This document shows positions 1 to 8,307 of a stretch of DNA of 40,524 bases, one piece after another (positions within the stretch are counted from its first letter, which is position 1; the number at the start of each line of letters is the position of its first letter). This DNA comes from Candidatus Obscuribacterales bacterium. Lineage in GTDB: Bacteria; Cyanobacteriota; Vampirovibrionia; Obscuribacterales; Obscuribacteraceae. Below the pieces are notes generated by a model, which saw only the letters and a list, made by a program, of their open reading frames with translations, was not told where the DNA came from and searched no databases. The position numbers were made by a program, and so were the translations under genes. The DNA lies in NCBI GenBank assembly GCA_020050835.1, contig JAGVKB010000114.1, positions 1-40,524 on the forward strand, read 5' to 3'.

Positions 1-198
1 CTCGTACTGCGCCTCGATGATGCAGGAATCGCAGGTGTGATTCGAGCGGTAGATATGCCAGCCGGCTTGCTGAGCGTCGTATTCCAGATTCTCTGCTTTT
101 GCCGTCCAGGCAAGTCCATCCTTTCGGCTTGAGTCAGGCGACGTTGCGATCAGAGCCTTGCAGATGTCGCATTCAAGAAGGATCAGCACTTTCAGCAT
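1..198 (-). CDS. Small CxxC (zinc-binding-like) protein, 3' end cut by window edge
   Basis: The minus-strand frame is open from an ATG at 198 to the window edge (66 codons seen, no stop). An AGGAG sits 9 bases before the ATG, which supports this start. The protein has two cysteine pairs, CDIC at residues 10-13 and CDSC at about 57-60, separated by a segment rich in Trp, Tyr and His. This arrangement is typical of short bacterial proteins that bind one zinc ion between two knuckles. No specific function can be given. The first 26 bases overlap the 3' end of an IstB relic, so the gene may have become attached to the relic's end by rearrangement. Being truncated, its full length is unknown. Confidence 0.6.
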   Translation of the reverse strand, partial: MLKVLILLECDICKALIATSPDSSRKDGLAWTAKAENLEYDAQQAGWHIYRSNHTCDSCIIEAQYE

Positions 199-354
199 TA
201 GGAACTTCTCCTGGTTTCTTGCTCTTACCCCGCCTTTTCTGAGCACGTAGCTCAGCCCGTTCCGTTGCCTCTCTGTTTCGGAAGGAAGCTCCCTCAATTA
301 GCACGACCTCGGCTTTGTGCATGAGACGGTCCACCAGAGTGACGACACAGCCGG
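173..354 (-). pseudogene. C-terminal relic of an IS21-type IstB transposition ATPase
   Basis: Reading the minus strand from about 354 to the TGA at 175-173 gives a segment with the pattern LVDRLMHKAEVVLIEGASFR followed by a charged, Lys/Arg-rich tail. This matches the C-terminal end of IstB helper ATPases of IS21 elements (a DRLLHHA-type motif, then hydrophobic strand, then G-E/A-S-Y/F-R). The Walker A and B region of IstB is absent: upstream the frame runs straight into the Lys-Gly repeat tail of the neighbouring RecG-like gene. It therefore appears to be a short relic left after loss of the rest of an IS element. No IstA or terminal inverted repeats are visible. The assignment rests on about 55 residues by memory of the family. 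Confidence 0.55.
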
Positions 355-1822
355 CCCCTTTGTGGCCCGTTTTGCCCCTTTGTGGACACGACTGCCTAAA
401 AGCGTTGACCAGCGAAGGTTTTGAGCATTGCCCCTTTGTTGCCCCTTTGTTGCCCCTTTGCCTCGAATCAACGTGTAATAGGTACCTTTGCCCGTCTTCC
501 CGTGCTTCTCCAAGACGCCTTGATCTACTAAACCCCGTAAATCATTTGAGGCTGTGCGCTTGGAGACGGCAAAAGTCTCCTGGTAACGCTCGTTGGTAAG
601 TATCTGCCCCTCGGTCTTCAGCCACATGACGGCCTTGATCTGCTTTTCGCTCAGCGCCAATTTCTGGAGGCTCTCCTCGGTGAGTCTATCGCTCCGTAGG
701 ACGACCCTGAACTTGCCATGAGTGCTGTTATCGAACTCGGGCAGTGGTAAGTCAGCGGCTGTCAGCGCTTCCGCCATTCTGATGGTGCCGCTTCCCCAGT
801 TTTCTATTAGGCCGCAGAAAAACAAACAATCGGCCAGGAGCCGATTCGGCGGCACCGAGTCATGCTCACGCAGTAAATCATCTGTCGTCAGGTTGGTAGG
901 TAGGTCGCCCGGATTCCAAATCTCAAGATGATCGTCGTAGAGGCGTATCTGCACGTTCGTGTTGCTTCTGTAATCACGATGGCACAAGGCATTTATCATT
1001 GCCTCGCGGACAGCTTCGAGAGGATACTCCCAGATCACTTCTCTCTGTGGTGCGCCAGTAATTACAAACTCGGTTTGAAATCGTTCCCTGAACCAAGTCA
1101 TACATTCGTCTACTTGGCTTAGCAGAGTACCATCGACGCGCTTGTCATCAACAATCAGTGTCGGAGAGCGGAAACGTCCAAGTTTCACATATGCAGCAGG
1201 AAAATGTTTGAGAGGATCTTTCCCGAAAGGGAGCAGCGCTGCTCTCGTAGGCACGCCTGATTCTAGCAAATTGAGGCGCTCCAGAAATTCTACCTCACCG
1301 GTTCCTGCCGGAACTGGGCGCCTACCAATCTTTTTAACTTGCTCGACAAAGTGCTGAACTGAAGTCATGTCCAAATCACTTAAAGACGACCCTGGTTCCG
1401 CACCTGCATCCCAGCTCAATCCGCTGGTCGTCCATAGGCGTTGCATGATTTCCGCATGACTCATGCGTTGATTGGAGCGTCCCACTCTGCGAAGAAATAC
1501 TCCCCGAACACTAACTGGTGCCCCCGGCGCTTCTATCAACTGCGATGACACCGCATGTTCGACCGCCAATGTCTGCAAGGTCGATCGATGGAAGCAAGCG
1601 AAGATCAGTCGCCTCCCGAATCTGATTGGCCCAATCTTCAACTGTTTTCTTGCCTACTGTTACACCAACTATAGTGCCATCATCCTCAATACCAACCAAA
1701 ACAGTTCCACCCTCAGCATTCGCAAACGCTCCCAAACTTTCAATTGTCTCTGCGCCAAAAGACCTCTTAAACTCAAGAGTCTCGGACTCGCCTTTTGAAA
1801 TCAGTTTTTGCAAATCAGACAT
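298..1822 (-). pseudogene. AlbA_2 / RecG-like (COG2865) ATPase-type regulator, frameshifted
   Basis: Two overlapping minus-strand frames together form one gene. Frame one (ATG at 1822 to a stop at 1511) is a Schlafen AlbA_2 DNA-binding domain, with the ESETLEFKRSF opening and the NAEGGTVLVGIEDDG core. Frame two (to the stop at 298) begins with the expected continuation (PVSVRGVFLRRVGRSNQRMS), then a HATPase_c_4-type region with EAMINALCHRD (N box), EIWNPGDLP and ENWGSG, then a winged-helix segment and a Lys-Gly-rich tail. The frames would join perfectly if one base were removed from the run of five C at 1521-1525. Such proteins are usually 450-550 aa putative DNA-binding regulators, often linked to mobile or defence loci. 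The break is either a real inactivation or a homopolymer sequencing error; the rest of the gene is intact, which favours a recent event or an error. Confidence 0.75.
428..460. repeat. Three tandem copies of an 11-bp unit in the RecG-like gene tail
   Basis: TTGCCCCTTTG occurs as three perfect contiguous copies (428-438, 439-449, 450-460). A fourth identical copy lies at 372-382 and a near copy around 353-362. On the coding (minus) strand the unit reads CAAAGGGGCAA. Because 11 is not a multiple of three, successive copies are read in different frames, yet all give Lys/Arg-Gly-rich residues. Confidence 0.85.
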
Positions 1823-1967
1823 TTCGCAACCAGTGATTCTTTGAAGGGGGTATCTCGGACAATCGCATAATAGCTACGGAACGCATATATCATTCCAGAA
1901 ATTTGCATAAGGTTGTCGAATTGTTAGTAGATTACGATCAACAGGAAAAGGCTGCGAGGATGATTAT

Positions 1968-2828
1968 ATGCGCAACGTATGGGAAAGATATTTCGATGCT
2001 GGCAATTCTGCATTGGAGCGTGGGAATTCGAAGGTCGCCTGCAAGAAGCTAAGACAAGCGCTGAAGGAATCTGAGGGACGGACTGATGAGCGCGAATGAA
2101 TCCTCCGACGCGGAATGCAGTTAGCTCAAGATTTGGAGGGGCATCACTCAGTTGCGTTTGCTCTTACCGCGAACAACTTGGGCATGATCTTCAGAAATCG
2201 CGGTGATGTAGAGGAGGCGCAGCCATTACTCGAACGTGCCATCGAAGCCCTGGAGAGTAACCCTGATGAACCAGATGCCGGCTGCGCGGTACCCTAAAAG
2301 AACTTGGCGAAGCTCTACTGTAAAATTGGAAGACTCGCTGATGCAGAGCGGCTCTTAATGAGGGCCTACGAAATTCAGAAGACCTTGTTAGAGGACAACG
2401 ATGACGCCCTGACAGACACAATTTGGGCTCTTAGCAAGGTCTGTCAAGCGAACGGAAAACCAGCTGAAGCAACCGGATTCAAGAACAAACTGGTGGCAGT
2501 TTATCCAAGCATGGCAAGCATGTTTGGTGAAGATCGCACGTATTCCTTTGCCGACAACATACTGGGCGGCATGCAGCAGCTGGTTGGCACGAAACCATCA
2601 TCCGCAGGTTCGAGCAAGGATGTATTTGCAGTGCAAATTGAAGATGGTTTGCTTGAATTCCTTTTCGAAGGTGAGAAACACAGCGTAAAGGCTGATCTCA
2701 ATGCGATCCAAATTGTCGATGCGCTTACCGCGTTGGCAGAGGCTTTTGAGAAGGACCAAAAATCCGGTCGCCCTCTTGAAAACTCGCCGCGACGATCCAG
2801 CAAGAGGGCTGCAGTCAAAAGTCGCTGA
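1968..2828 (+). pseudogene. TPR protein gene broken by in-frame stops
   Basis: A single forward frame from the ATG at 1968 to the TGA at 2826-2828 encodes a TPR protein, but it is interrupted by TGA at 2097-2099 and TAA at 2295-2297. Segment one carries a helix pair (FDAGNSALERGNSKVACKKL). Segment two carries a clear TPR (ANNLGMIFRNRGDVEEAQPLLERAIE). Segment three carries another (LAKLYCKIGRLADAERLLMRAYE) and a C-terminal part of about 110 residues rich in charged residues. Around 2285-2305 the other frame gives the TLK expected before NLAKLY, so a pair of compensating one-base indels may explain the second stop. TPR proteins are protein-protein scaffolds; the target here is unknown. Probably non-functional, unless the stops are sequencing errors. 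Confidence 0.65.
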
Positions 2829-2842
2829 AGTTTCTTGCTTGG

Positions 2843-2871
2843 AGAATCTGCGACAGGTTGTCGCAGATTCT
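2843..2871 (+). terminator. Perfect 13-bp hairpin after the TPR pseudogene
   Basis: A 13-bp perfect inverted repeat (AGAATCTGCGACA, loop GGT, then its complement) begins 15 bases after the TPR stop. Only three T follow, after one C, so it is a strong stem with a weak U-tract. It may be a terminator for the TPR transcript or a remnant of a palindromic element. Confidence 0.5.
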
Positions 2872-3222
2872 TTGCTGCTCTGTTGCCTGTGATCTCTTTT
2901 GTGATCTCCACTGTGTACTTTTGGGTCCTTTCAGGGACACTCCTGTCCATTTCGACTCCAAACAAAACGCGGCTCCCAGAGCCGCTTTCGTGCAGTATTT
3001 CGAGATTCTCAATCCTCGGGCTCGTCGACTCCCACTGTCGGCTAAGTTTTTCATACGATAGCTGGCTCACTCGGCGGACTTACGCCGAATGAGCCAAGTT
3101 CCTTGGAAAACAGTCTTTGTCTACTTGACGTGATACAAGAAAATGGAGCGGGTCCATAGGAGCACTCCGACTTCAAGTTTTGTGGGTCACAGGAAGAGCG
3201 CGAATGTTTGAGCCGGTGCAGC
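2872..3222. other. Non-coding stretch with two more hairpins
   Basis: No convincing gene is seen between the TPR pseudogene and the membrane protein gene. The stretch holds a 7-bp hairpin at 2969-2985 (GCGGCTC, loop CCA, GAGCCGC, followed by TTT) and the longer one at 3063-3096. Minus-strand frames crossing it have no recognisable domain and no good ribosome binding site. Confidence 0.5.
3063..3096. repeat. 14-bp inverted repeat with one mismatch
   Basis: TGGCTCACTCGGCG pairs with CGCCGAATGAGCCA around a 6-base loop, with one C/A mismatch. It lies downstream of the stop of the minus-strand membrane protein gene (stop at 3223) but 127 bases away. Neither strand has a T-tract, so it could be a factor-independent-like stem without a tail, a protein site, or a structured RNA element. 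Confidence 0.5.
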
Positions 3223-4488
3223 TTAGTTGGAATTCTGTTTCTTGGCTGTAGAGACGGCTGCGATCAGTGCCAGAAAACCAAGCGCGAGCAATTGGGCACA
3301 AAGCTGTTGATAATTGATCCGGTCAGCGCGTGGATGTGGTGGGCACACTATGTACCCAATTCCCATTCCATATTGCATGGCACCATTTTCAAATCCAAAT
3401 GGGGGACAAACAACCATCAACATAGCGATAAGCAAAGAACAACAAGCTATTGCAGCCTTACGCTTTCGCCTGGATTGTGTATCCAAACCTAACCAGACCG
3501 ACACGGGAAGCATAATTGCAAAAATTCCTGCGAGCAATCCTCCGATAACCAGAATGAGCAGCCTTTCTGCCATCGCAGCTGGTGGCAGCTCGCGCCGGAT
3601 AATGAGCCTGCCTTTGCGGGCATCGCTCACATTCACTACGAAATCACCTTGCGGCATTGACATATTAAATTGCTGTCCCATCACCATTTCGGGTAATGGT
3701 AAGCCTATCAACGATTTGCTCAAGCGGATTGGAAAACGCGGGGTTCCCTCCAACTGATCGGAACCGAAAAACAGCGTGTGGTTTACGTCTACCATGGACA
3801 AGAGAGCAGGCGGACTACCGTCATGAGCGTCCAGCGCTGGAAAAAACAGCTCGTCTTTGTTTATAGGTTCGTAGTACCACACCAGTGGTTCAGCTGATTT
3901 GAGGTCTTTGTTATTGAAACAGCAAAGAGCAAATGTCCATCCTTTGTACCAACGGTCATAACTGGAAAAAATCTGCGAATTCAACCTGGGTCTCTTTTGC
4001 TTTGGTACCTGTTCAAGGGCAGCCGGGATTACCGCAGCGCTGTTAGCCAGGACAACAGTGTAACTTCCGTGATCGAAAACCTTGAATTGCGATACGGTTT
4101 CAGAATCTCCAGCGAAAAAAGCGTCGCCACCACGCGTTTCCATACCTTGAGGGCCGGGCGGTAGCGCTGCCTCGGCCTCTCGAAGGAACGATTGAGCGTT
4201 CTCTGGCAAATAAACAAGGTTCTTCTCAGTCATCGTGCCTGGTTTGGCTGGAATTGGTAGAAACATAGCATTGCCACCGGCCTCTTGCGATGCCAGATTC
4301 TGCACATTGTTCTGATAAGCGAGCACATGCACCGGTTTTCCCTTGTATGTAAGCTCGGCTGCCAACCCAAAGGTATCCGAGAAGTGAGCTGGAGCCAGCG
4401 AGCAACAGCTCCAGACGCAGAGCGAGGGAAGAAGAAATAGAAAAAGTAAAGTTGCTGCTATTTGGACCGAGCGATTAATAACAGGCAT
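3223..4488 (-). CDS. Membrane protein of unknown function with large exported domain
   Basis: 421 aa. The ATG at 4488 is preceded by AGGGGA at 5 bases. Residues 8-28 are a hydrophobic segment that serves as signal peptide or anchor, followed by a Cys-rich patch (SCCSLAPAH). Residues about 35-310 form a soluble, presumably extracytoplasmic domain with no motif I recognise. The C-terminal third has about three hydrophobic segments: one at about 311-335, one at 345-365 (CCSLLIAMLMVVC), and one near the end (LLALGFLALIAAVS). Topology is therefore exported sensor-like domain plus a small membrane bundle. It stands alone on its strand, so context gives no function. Confidence 0.75.
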   Translation of the reverse strand: MPVINRSVQIAATLLFLFLLPSLCVWSCCSLAPAHFSDTFGLAAELTYKGKPVHVLAYQNNVQNLASQEAGGNAMFLPIPAKPGTMTEKNLVYLPENAQSFLREAEAALPPGPQGMETRGGDAFFAGDSETVSQFKVFDHGSYTVVLANSAAVIPAALEQVPKQKRPRLNSQIFSSYDRWYKGWTFALCCFNNKDLKSAEPLVWYYEPINKDELFFPALDAHDGSPPALLSMVDVNHTLFFGSDQLEGTPRFPIRLSKSLIGLPLPEMVMGQQFNMSMPQGDFVVNVSDARKGRLIIRRELPPAAMAERLLILVIGGLLAGIFAIMLPVSVWLGLDTQSRRKRKAAIACCSLLIAMLMVVCPPFGFENGAMQYGMGIGYIVCPPHPRADRINYQQLCAQLLALGFLALIAAVSTAKKQNSN

Positions 4489-4792
4489 CTAAGTCCCCTA
4501 AGTCCGTACAACTAAACTTTACCACCACCACACCAGGTCAGAAATGTATTGCCTACCACTTCCCCCACCGTCAAGACCAAGCCGTTCGTGTTCCTTATCA
4601 GTCTTTTGCTGTCACGCACTCGGTTGAACAAAATACGCGTCCCCCCCGTAGACTCAGGCTACGCAACTATGTCCAGCAAGATCTGAGCTGGATAAGTTGC
4701 TGCGAACGACTGGCTCGAGCGAAACATTCCTGTCATAATCTAAGCTGCCAGCATTATTCATACTTGGTTGAATTACAGGCATTACAAATGCC
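4489..4792. other. Divergent intergenic region, nothing specific seen
   Basis: This 304-bp gap separates the divergent starts of the membrane protein gene and the methyltransferase-like gene, so both promoters should lie here. I see no clear sigma-70 pair, no strong inverted repeat and no plausible ORF. A run of seven C occurs near 4642. Confidence 0.4.
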
Positions 4793-5509
4793 ATGAGTAA
4801 CTCCATAGTCACGATCCTATCTACCATTGTACTGGTACTCAATTTTTTATCCTCCTGTCTCAATTCTGCACAGGCCGGCCCAACCATGACTAAGACCGAA
4901 AGCGATCATCACTCTCACCAACATGGCTATCATCATAGGTTCGATGATATCGAGCGGTGGACTAAGAAGTTCGACGATCCAGCTCGCGACCAGTGGCAAA
5001 AGCCGAACGAGGTTATTGAGAAGCTGCATATCGAAGCAACCGACAAAGTAGCCGACATCGGAGCTGGCACGGGTTACTTTTCGTTGCGCATAGCTCAGAA
5101 GTATCCCGCTGCCACCGTTTATGCCGCCGACGTTGAAGACTCCATGGTGGCATATCTCAGGAAGCAAACCAAACAGCGAGCTTTGCCCAATCACATGCCG
5201 ATCAAGGTTTCGGCGCACGAGCCTAATCTGCCCGACAAAGTAAATTTAGTTCTATTCGTCGATACATGTCACCATATCGACGACCGAACCGATTATTTTG
5301 CCACCCTCAAAAAGCGGCTTCTTCCTGATGGCAGGGTTGCAATTATTGATTTCACGGAAAATTCTCCGGAAGGTCCACCTCGGGAACATCGAATCCCACC
5401 AGCTGACATGAAAACAGCAATGCGAGAGGCCGGCTATGTTCTGGATCAAGAGATATCACTTCTACCTAATCAGTACTTTCTAATTTTCAAACCAGATGGA
5501 AGCAATTGA
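4793..5509 (+). CDS. Exported class I SAM-dependent methyltransferase-like protein
   Basis: 238 aa. Residues 1-22 look like a signal peptide ending in LSSC (Cys22), a fair lipobox, so the protein may be a lipoprotein; otherwise cleavage could be after SAQA. A His-rich linker follows (about 39-48). The class I Rossmann methyltransferase core starts near residue 70: motif I DIGAGTG at 88-94, an acidic residue after the next strand (YAADVEDSM), motif IV-like LVLFVDTCHHI, and the post-II LPDGRVAIIDF strand. These are the SAM-binding features; no residue shows the acceptor. The family is often labelled methyltransferase type 11. The upstream ribosome site is weak (AGG 14 bases away); an internal ATG at residue 32 would remove the signal peptide and give a cytosolic enzyme. 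Confidence 0.8.
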   Translation: MSNSIVTILSTIVLVLNFLSSCLNSAQAGPTMTKTESDHHSHQHGYHHRFDDIERWTKKFDDPARDQWQKPNEVIEKLHIEATDKVADIGAGTGYFSLRIAQKYPAATVYAADVEDSMVAYLRKQTKQRALPNHMPIKVSAHEPNLPDKVNLVLFVDTCHHIDDRTDYFATLKKRLLPDGRVAIIDFTENSPEGPPREHRIPPADMKTAMREAGYVLDQEISLLPNQYFLIFKPDGSN

Positions 5510-5517
5510 AGTACCCG

Positions 5518-5557
5518 TCCGATGCACCGCAGGTATCGACTTTACCGCTGCATCGGA
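5518..5557. terminator. Hairpin between convergent genes
   Basis: TCCGATGCA (5518-5526) pairs with TGCATCGGA (5549-5557), with an inner GGTA/TACC pair. It lies just after the methyltransferase stop and before the convergent small secreted protein gene, and is followed by ATATTTACAATT rather than a T-run. It may act as a bidirectional terminator. Confidence 0.45.
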
Positions 5558-5621
5558 ATATTTACAATTAGGATGCGGAGGAGCGTAACTAAATTAGCGG
5601 GTGCTTAGCTCAAGTTGCGTG

Positions 5622-6233
5622 TTATCGTCCACTTGCACCAGGGAATTCTGCTCCGCTTGCATCATAACTTCCACCCCCGAGAGTACCACCCGGCAGTGCG
5701 GACATGGGATCGAGTGGGTAACCTGCTGGCTGGCCGTTGCCATCGCGAATGACATGATCTCCGGAGACAGTGGGTTGCTCCGGAAACGGACTGAACTCAT
5801 CGGAACCCCAAGCCGTGGGCAACAGGCTTTCATGCCCGGTAGTCAAACCGGCGTTGCTCGCTGAGGCAGTTATTCCGAAGTCGATTCGATTTTGCGGCAA
5901 GAAGTTTTTGATCGGCGGAGGAGCGTTGGTACCTTCGTCTCCATAGATGTATTCAGCAAGACCGCCTGCTTCCTTTACGAAGCTATCCAGTCGGGTAGGA
6001 GGCAGTCCGCTGGCTCCGCCATAAACTCCTGCCAGCCCTCCGGATGATGTACGTGGCAGTTGGACATACTGCGCACCAGTGGGAGACGTCCAACCCAAGC
6101 TGCCACCGCTCCTGGCGGTGTGACGGGCTTGAGCACCGCTGGCTCCGGCCGAGGCCTGGTTGGAATGGTAAGCATTAGCTGGAACTGCTAGTAAAGAGAA
6201 CAATGTAAATGCAGCAATTATAGATTTGGTCAT
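5622..6233 (-). CDS. Small secreted protein of unknown function
   Basis: 203 aa from the ATG at 6233, chosen because GGGAG lies 6 bases upstream; a longer frame to 6269 has no such site. Residues 1-21 are a typical Sec signal peptide (Lys near the start, hydrophobic core, AVPANA cleavage site). The mature part is rich in Gly, Ala, Ser and Pro with no predicted domain or cysteines, and looks largely unstructured. A possible recurring theme is G-G-A-S-G-type stretches. It is likely periplasmic or surface located. The function is not recognisable and the neighbours do not help. Confidence 0.65.
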   Translation of the reverse strand: MTKSIIAAFTLFSLLAVPANAYHSNQASAGASGAQARHTARSGGSLGWTSPTGAQYVQLPRTSSGGLAGVYGGASGLPPTRLDSFVKEAGGLAEYIYGDEGTNAPPPIKNFLPQNRIDFGITASASNAGLTTGHESLLPTAWGSDEFSPFPEQPTVSGDHVIRDGNGQPAGYPLDPMSALPGGTLGGGSYDASGAEFPGASGR

Positions 6234-6616
6234 TTTGAACTCCCCGTGCACTTGAGACAATTGACGCACTCTAGATTTGTTGTGTAAACGTTCCGTCTCC
6301 TGATTCAGATTTAGGGACTTTGTCTACCTGCTCGAGAAACAACTTGCAACGCTCTCCACTCTGCCAATTTAGCCGGCAATTGTTACAGCGGTGCAAAGAT
6401 TGCAATCGAGACCAAGTTTTCGTCCATTCCAGCCTCAGATTTCCGATCGCGGCTAAGCTAGACTGACGTGCAGGGAAACAACCAAGAAGGTTGTAGTATG
6501 TTCAGGAAATGCAGCATTTTCGCCCGCTGCGTTGAAGACCTAGGGCATATCTGTGGAGGATCTAGTTTTAAGGTATAGATAGCTGATCGAACTGCACGAG
6601 GAAGAGTATTGCTCAA
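6234..6616. other. Divergent intergenic region
   Basis: A 383-bp region between divergent starts. It contains a short inverted repeat (ACAACC, 5-base loop, GGTTGT, 6478-6494) and a TATAGAT sequence about 40 bases before the kinase ATG that could be a -10 box, but no matching -35 was found. No ORF is supported. Confidence 0.35.
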
Positions 6617-7852
6617 ATGGCAAGAGTTCTGATTATTGAAGACGACCGGCAGCTTTCCAATTTGGTTGTGGATTTCCTGAATGGCGAGGGGCACCAGATT
6701 GAACCAGCCTACAAAGGCACTGATGGACTAGAGCGATTGCGCACTGGTTCGTACGATCTAGTTATTCTTGACTGGGAGCTACCCGGTCTATCCGGCGTAG
6801 ATCTCTGCCAGCAGTATCGCGACTCCGGCGGACAGACACTTATCCTTATGCTCACAGGGAAGCGCGAGCTGGAGGACAAAGAGATTGGCCTAGATTCAGG
6901 TGCCGACGACTACCTGACCAAGCCGTTTCACTTGAAGGAACTTTCTGCTCGCATGCGAGCGCTTTTGCGCAGAAAGACTAAAGTAGCTGAATCCTCAGAT
7001 GGTTCGATTCAAACCGGTCAAATCGTTGCCGGCAAGTTCCGGCTCGATCAGTTCATCGCCCAGGGAGGAATGGCGTTAATCTATCGTGCCACTCATATTG
7101 GAATGAATAAAACAGTGGTCGTCAAAGTGCTTCAAGAGCATCTGATTAATAGCGCCAAGCAACGAACCAGATTCGAACGTGAATGTCTCACCATGGCCAA
7201 GATCAATCACATCAATGTCGCAACTGTTTTCGATGCCGGTGTAACGGATCACGGCAGGCCATACCTCGTGATGGAGTACGTAAAGGGAGTTTCGCTTGCC
7301 GACCGGTTGGATCGCGACGGAGCATTACCTTTGGAAGATGCGGTGAAGGTCCTCGATCAAATCTGCCGTGGACTGGAGGAAGTGCACGCGGCCGGGATAA
7401 TACATCGAGACTTGAAGCCAGACAATATCTTGCTTCAAGAAAACAAGGAGCGTCCAGACTGGGTAAAAATTGTCGATTTCGGCATTGCGCATTTGGTAGA
7501 TGCCGACCGCCGACTGACGGACGCGGACAAGGTTGTCGGGACCGCAGGATTTATGGCCCCGGAGCAGCTGCGTAGCGAGGAAGCTGACTGCCGAACCGAT
7601 GTTTATGCGCTTGGAGTCATGTTCTTCCAGATGATTACGAACCAACTGCCGTTTAAAGCAAAAAATACCGAAGCCATGCTTCTAAGACAGTTTCAGACCG
7701 AGCCCGATCTGCTGTCGGACTACCTGCCACAACTGGGAAAAGACTCCACTTTAGATTTGTTCAAACGAAAGGCTCTTGCGATCGACCCGCGAAATCGCTA
7801 TCAAACCGTGACTGAAATGCGGCTCGCCTTACAGTACGTGCTTCCCAGGTGA
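6617..7852 (+). CDS. Hybrid response-regulator receiver / Ser-Thr protein kinase
   Basis: 411 aa. Residues 1-118 are an OmpR-type receiver domain with acidic pocket E8-D9-D10, phospho-acceptor D52 (VILDWELPG), T80 and K102 (LTKPF). A short linker leads to a Hanks-type kinase from about 140: glycine loop IAQGGMALIY (first Gly is Ala148), Lys170, HRDLKPDN at 263-270, DFG at 287-289 and the APEQL segment after it. All catalytic residues are present, so an active kinase is expected. No transmembrane segment is seen, so it should be cytosolic. Inference: phosphorylation of D52 by a histidine kinase would control Ser/Thr phosphorylation, joining two-component and eukaryote-like signalling. A second copy of this architecture lies at 36947-38326. 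Confidence 0.93.
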   Translation: MARVLIIEDDRQLSNLVVDFLNGEGHQIEPAYKGTDGLERLRTGSYDLVILDWELPGLSGVDLCQQYRDSGGQTLILMLTGKRELEDKEIGLDSGADDYLTKPFHLKELSARMRALLRRKTKVAESSDGSIQTGQIVAGKFRLDQFIAQGGMALIYRATHIGMNKTVVVKVLQEHLINSAKQRTRFERECLTMAKINHINVATVFDAGVTDHGRPYLVMEYVKGVSLADRLDRDGALPLEDAVKVLDQICRGLEEVHAAGIIHRDLKPDNILLQENKERPDWVKIVDFGIAHLVDADRRLTDADKVVGTAGFMAPEQLRSEEADCRTDVYALGVMFFQMITNQLPFKAKNTEAMLLRQFQTEPDLLSDYLPQLGKDSTLDLFKRKALAIDPRNRYQTVTEMRLALQYVLPR

Positions 7853-7937
7853 GGTTGCACTAAGTGCTCGTTACTATCAGTTTGCCAACCTCAATCACTG
7901 GGAAAGTTTAGAATACTTAGCACTGAGGCTGCAACTT

Positions 7938-8300
7938 ATGACATCCAGTCCTGAGGTTGATACCTTCTTTCAACGATACTATCTCTGGTTCGCATTTGTC
8001 ATGGCGTTTGCATTTGGGTCAATACGAGCGTTCAAAGGTGCCGACTTGGGATTCGAGCTTTATCCTAGCGCCGAATCAATCTCGAAATCAGCTTTTGTTG
8101 CAATGCTATTTAGTGGTGTTCCGAGCGGTTTACTGTCGTTGATATGCTCTAGAATTCTTCTTCTCAAGGCAGATCTTCCGAGTTGGCTGCTATTGCTTGC
8201 GCTGATCCTTATCAGCCTTATCGCTGCGCCACTACTGGTCTACTCATTCATCTATCCATATCTGGTAATTGTGATCAGGAACAGCAATCTACTAACTTAG
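7938..8300 (+). CDS. Small integral membrane protein
   Basis: 120 aa with about three hydrophobic segments: 15-30 (YLWFAFVMAFAFGSI), 50-72 and 80-110. The N-terminus starts with a short polar stretch. No domain is recognised. A good ribosome site is not evident; CTGAGG lies about 10 bases before the ATG. It follows the receiver-kinase gene by 85 bases on the same strand and could be co-transcribed. A second hydrophobic frame begins 8 bases after its stop, so the two may once have been a single gene. Confidence 0.6.
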   Translation: MTSSPEVDTFFQRYYLWFAFVMAFAFGSIRAFKGADLGFELYPSAESISKSAFVAMLFSGVPSGLLSLICSRILLLKADLPSWLLLLALILISLIAAPLLVYSFIYPYLVIVIRNSNLLT

Positions 8301-8307
8301 GTGCGTA

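Noticed and set aside
298-355. Native C-terminus of the RecG-like protein in the frame ending at 298
   Set aside because: The last 17 or so residues are an out-of-frame reading of the IstB relic, so they are unlikely to be the original tail.
2501-3070. Minus-strand frame of 189 codons crossing the hairpin region
   Set aside because: More than half is the reverse of the TPR frame, the start is a GTG inside a hairpin with no ribosome site, and the upstream third has no recognisable domain.
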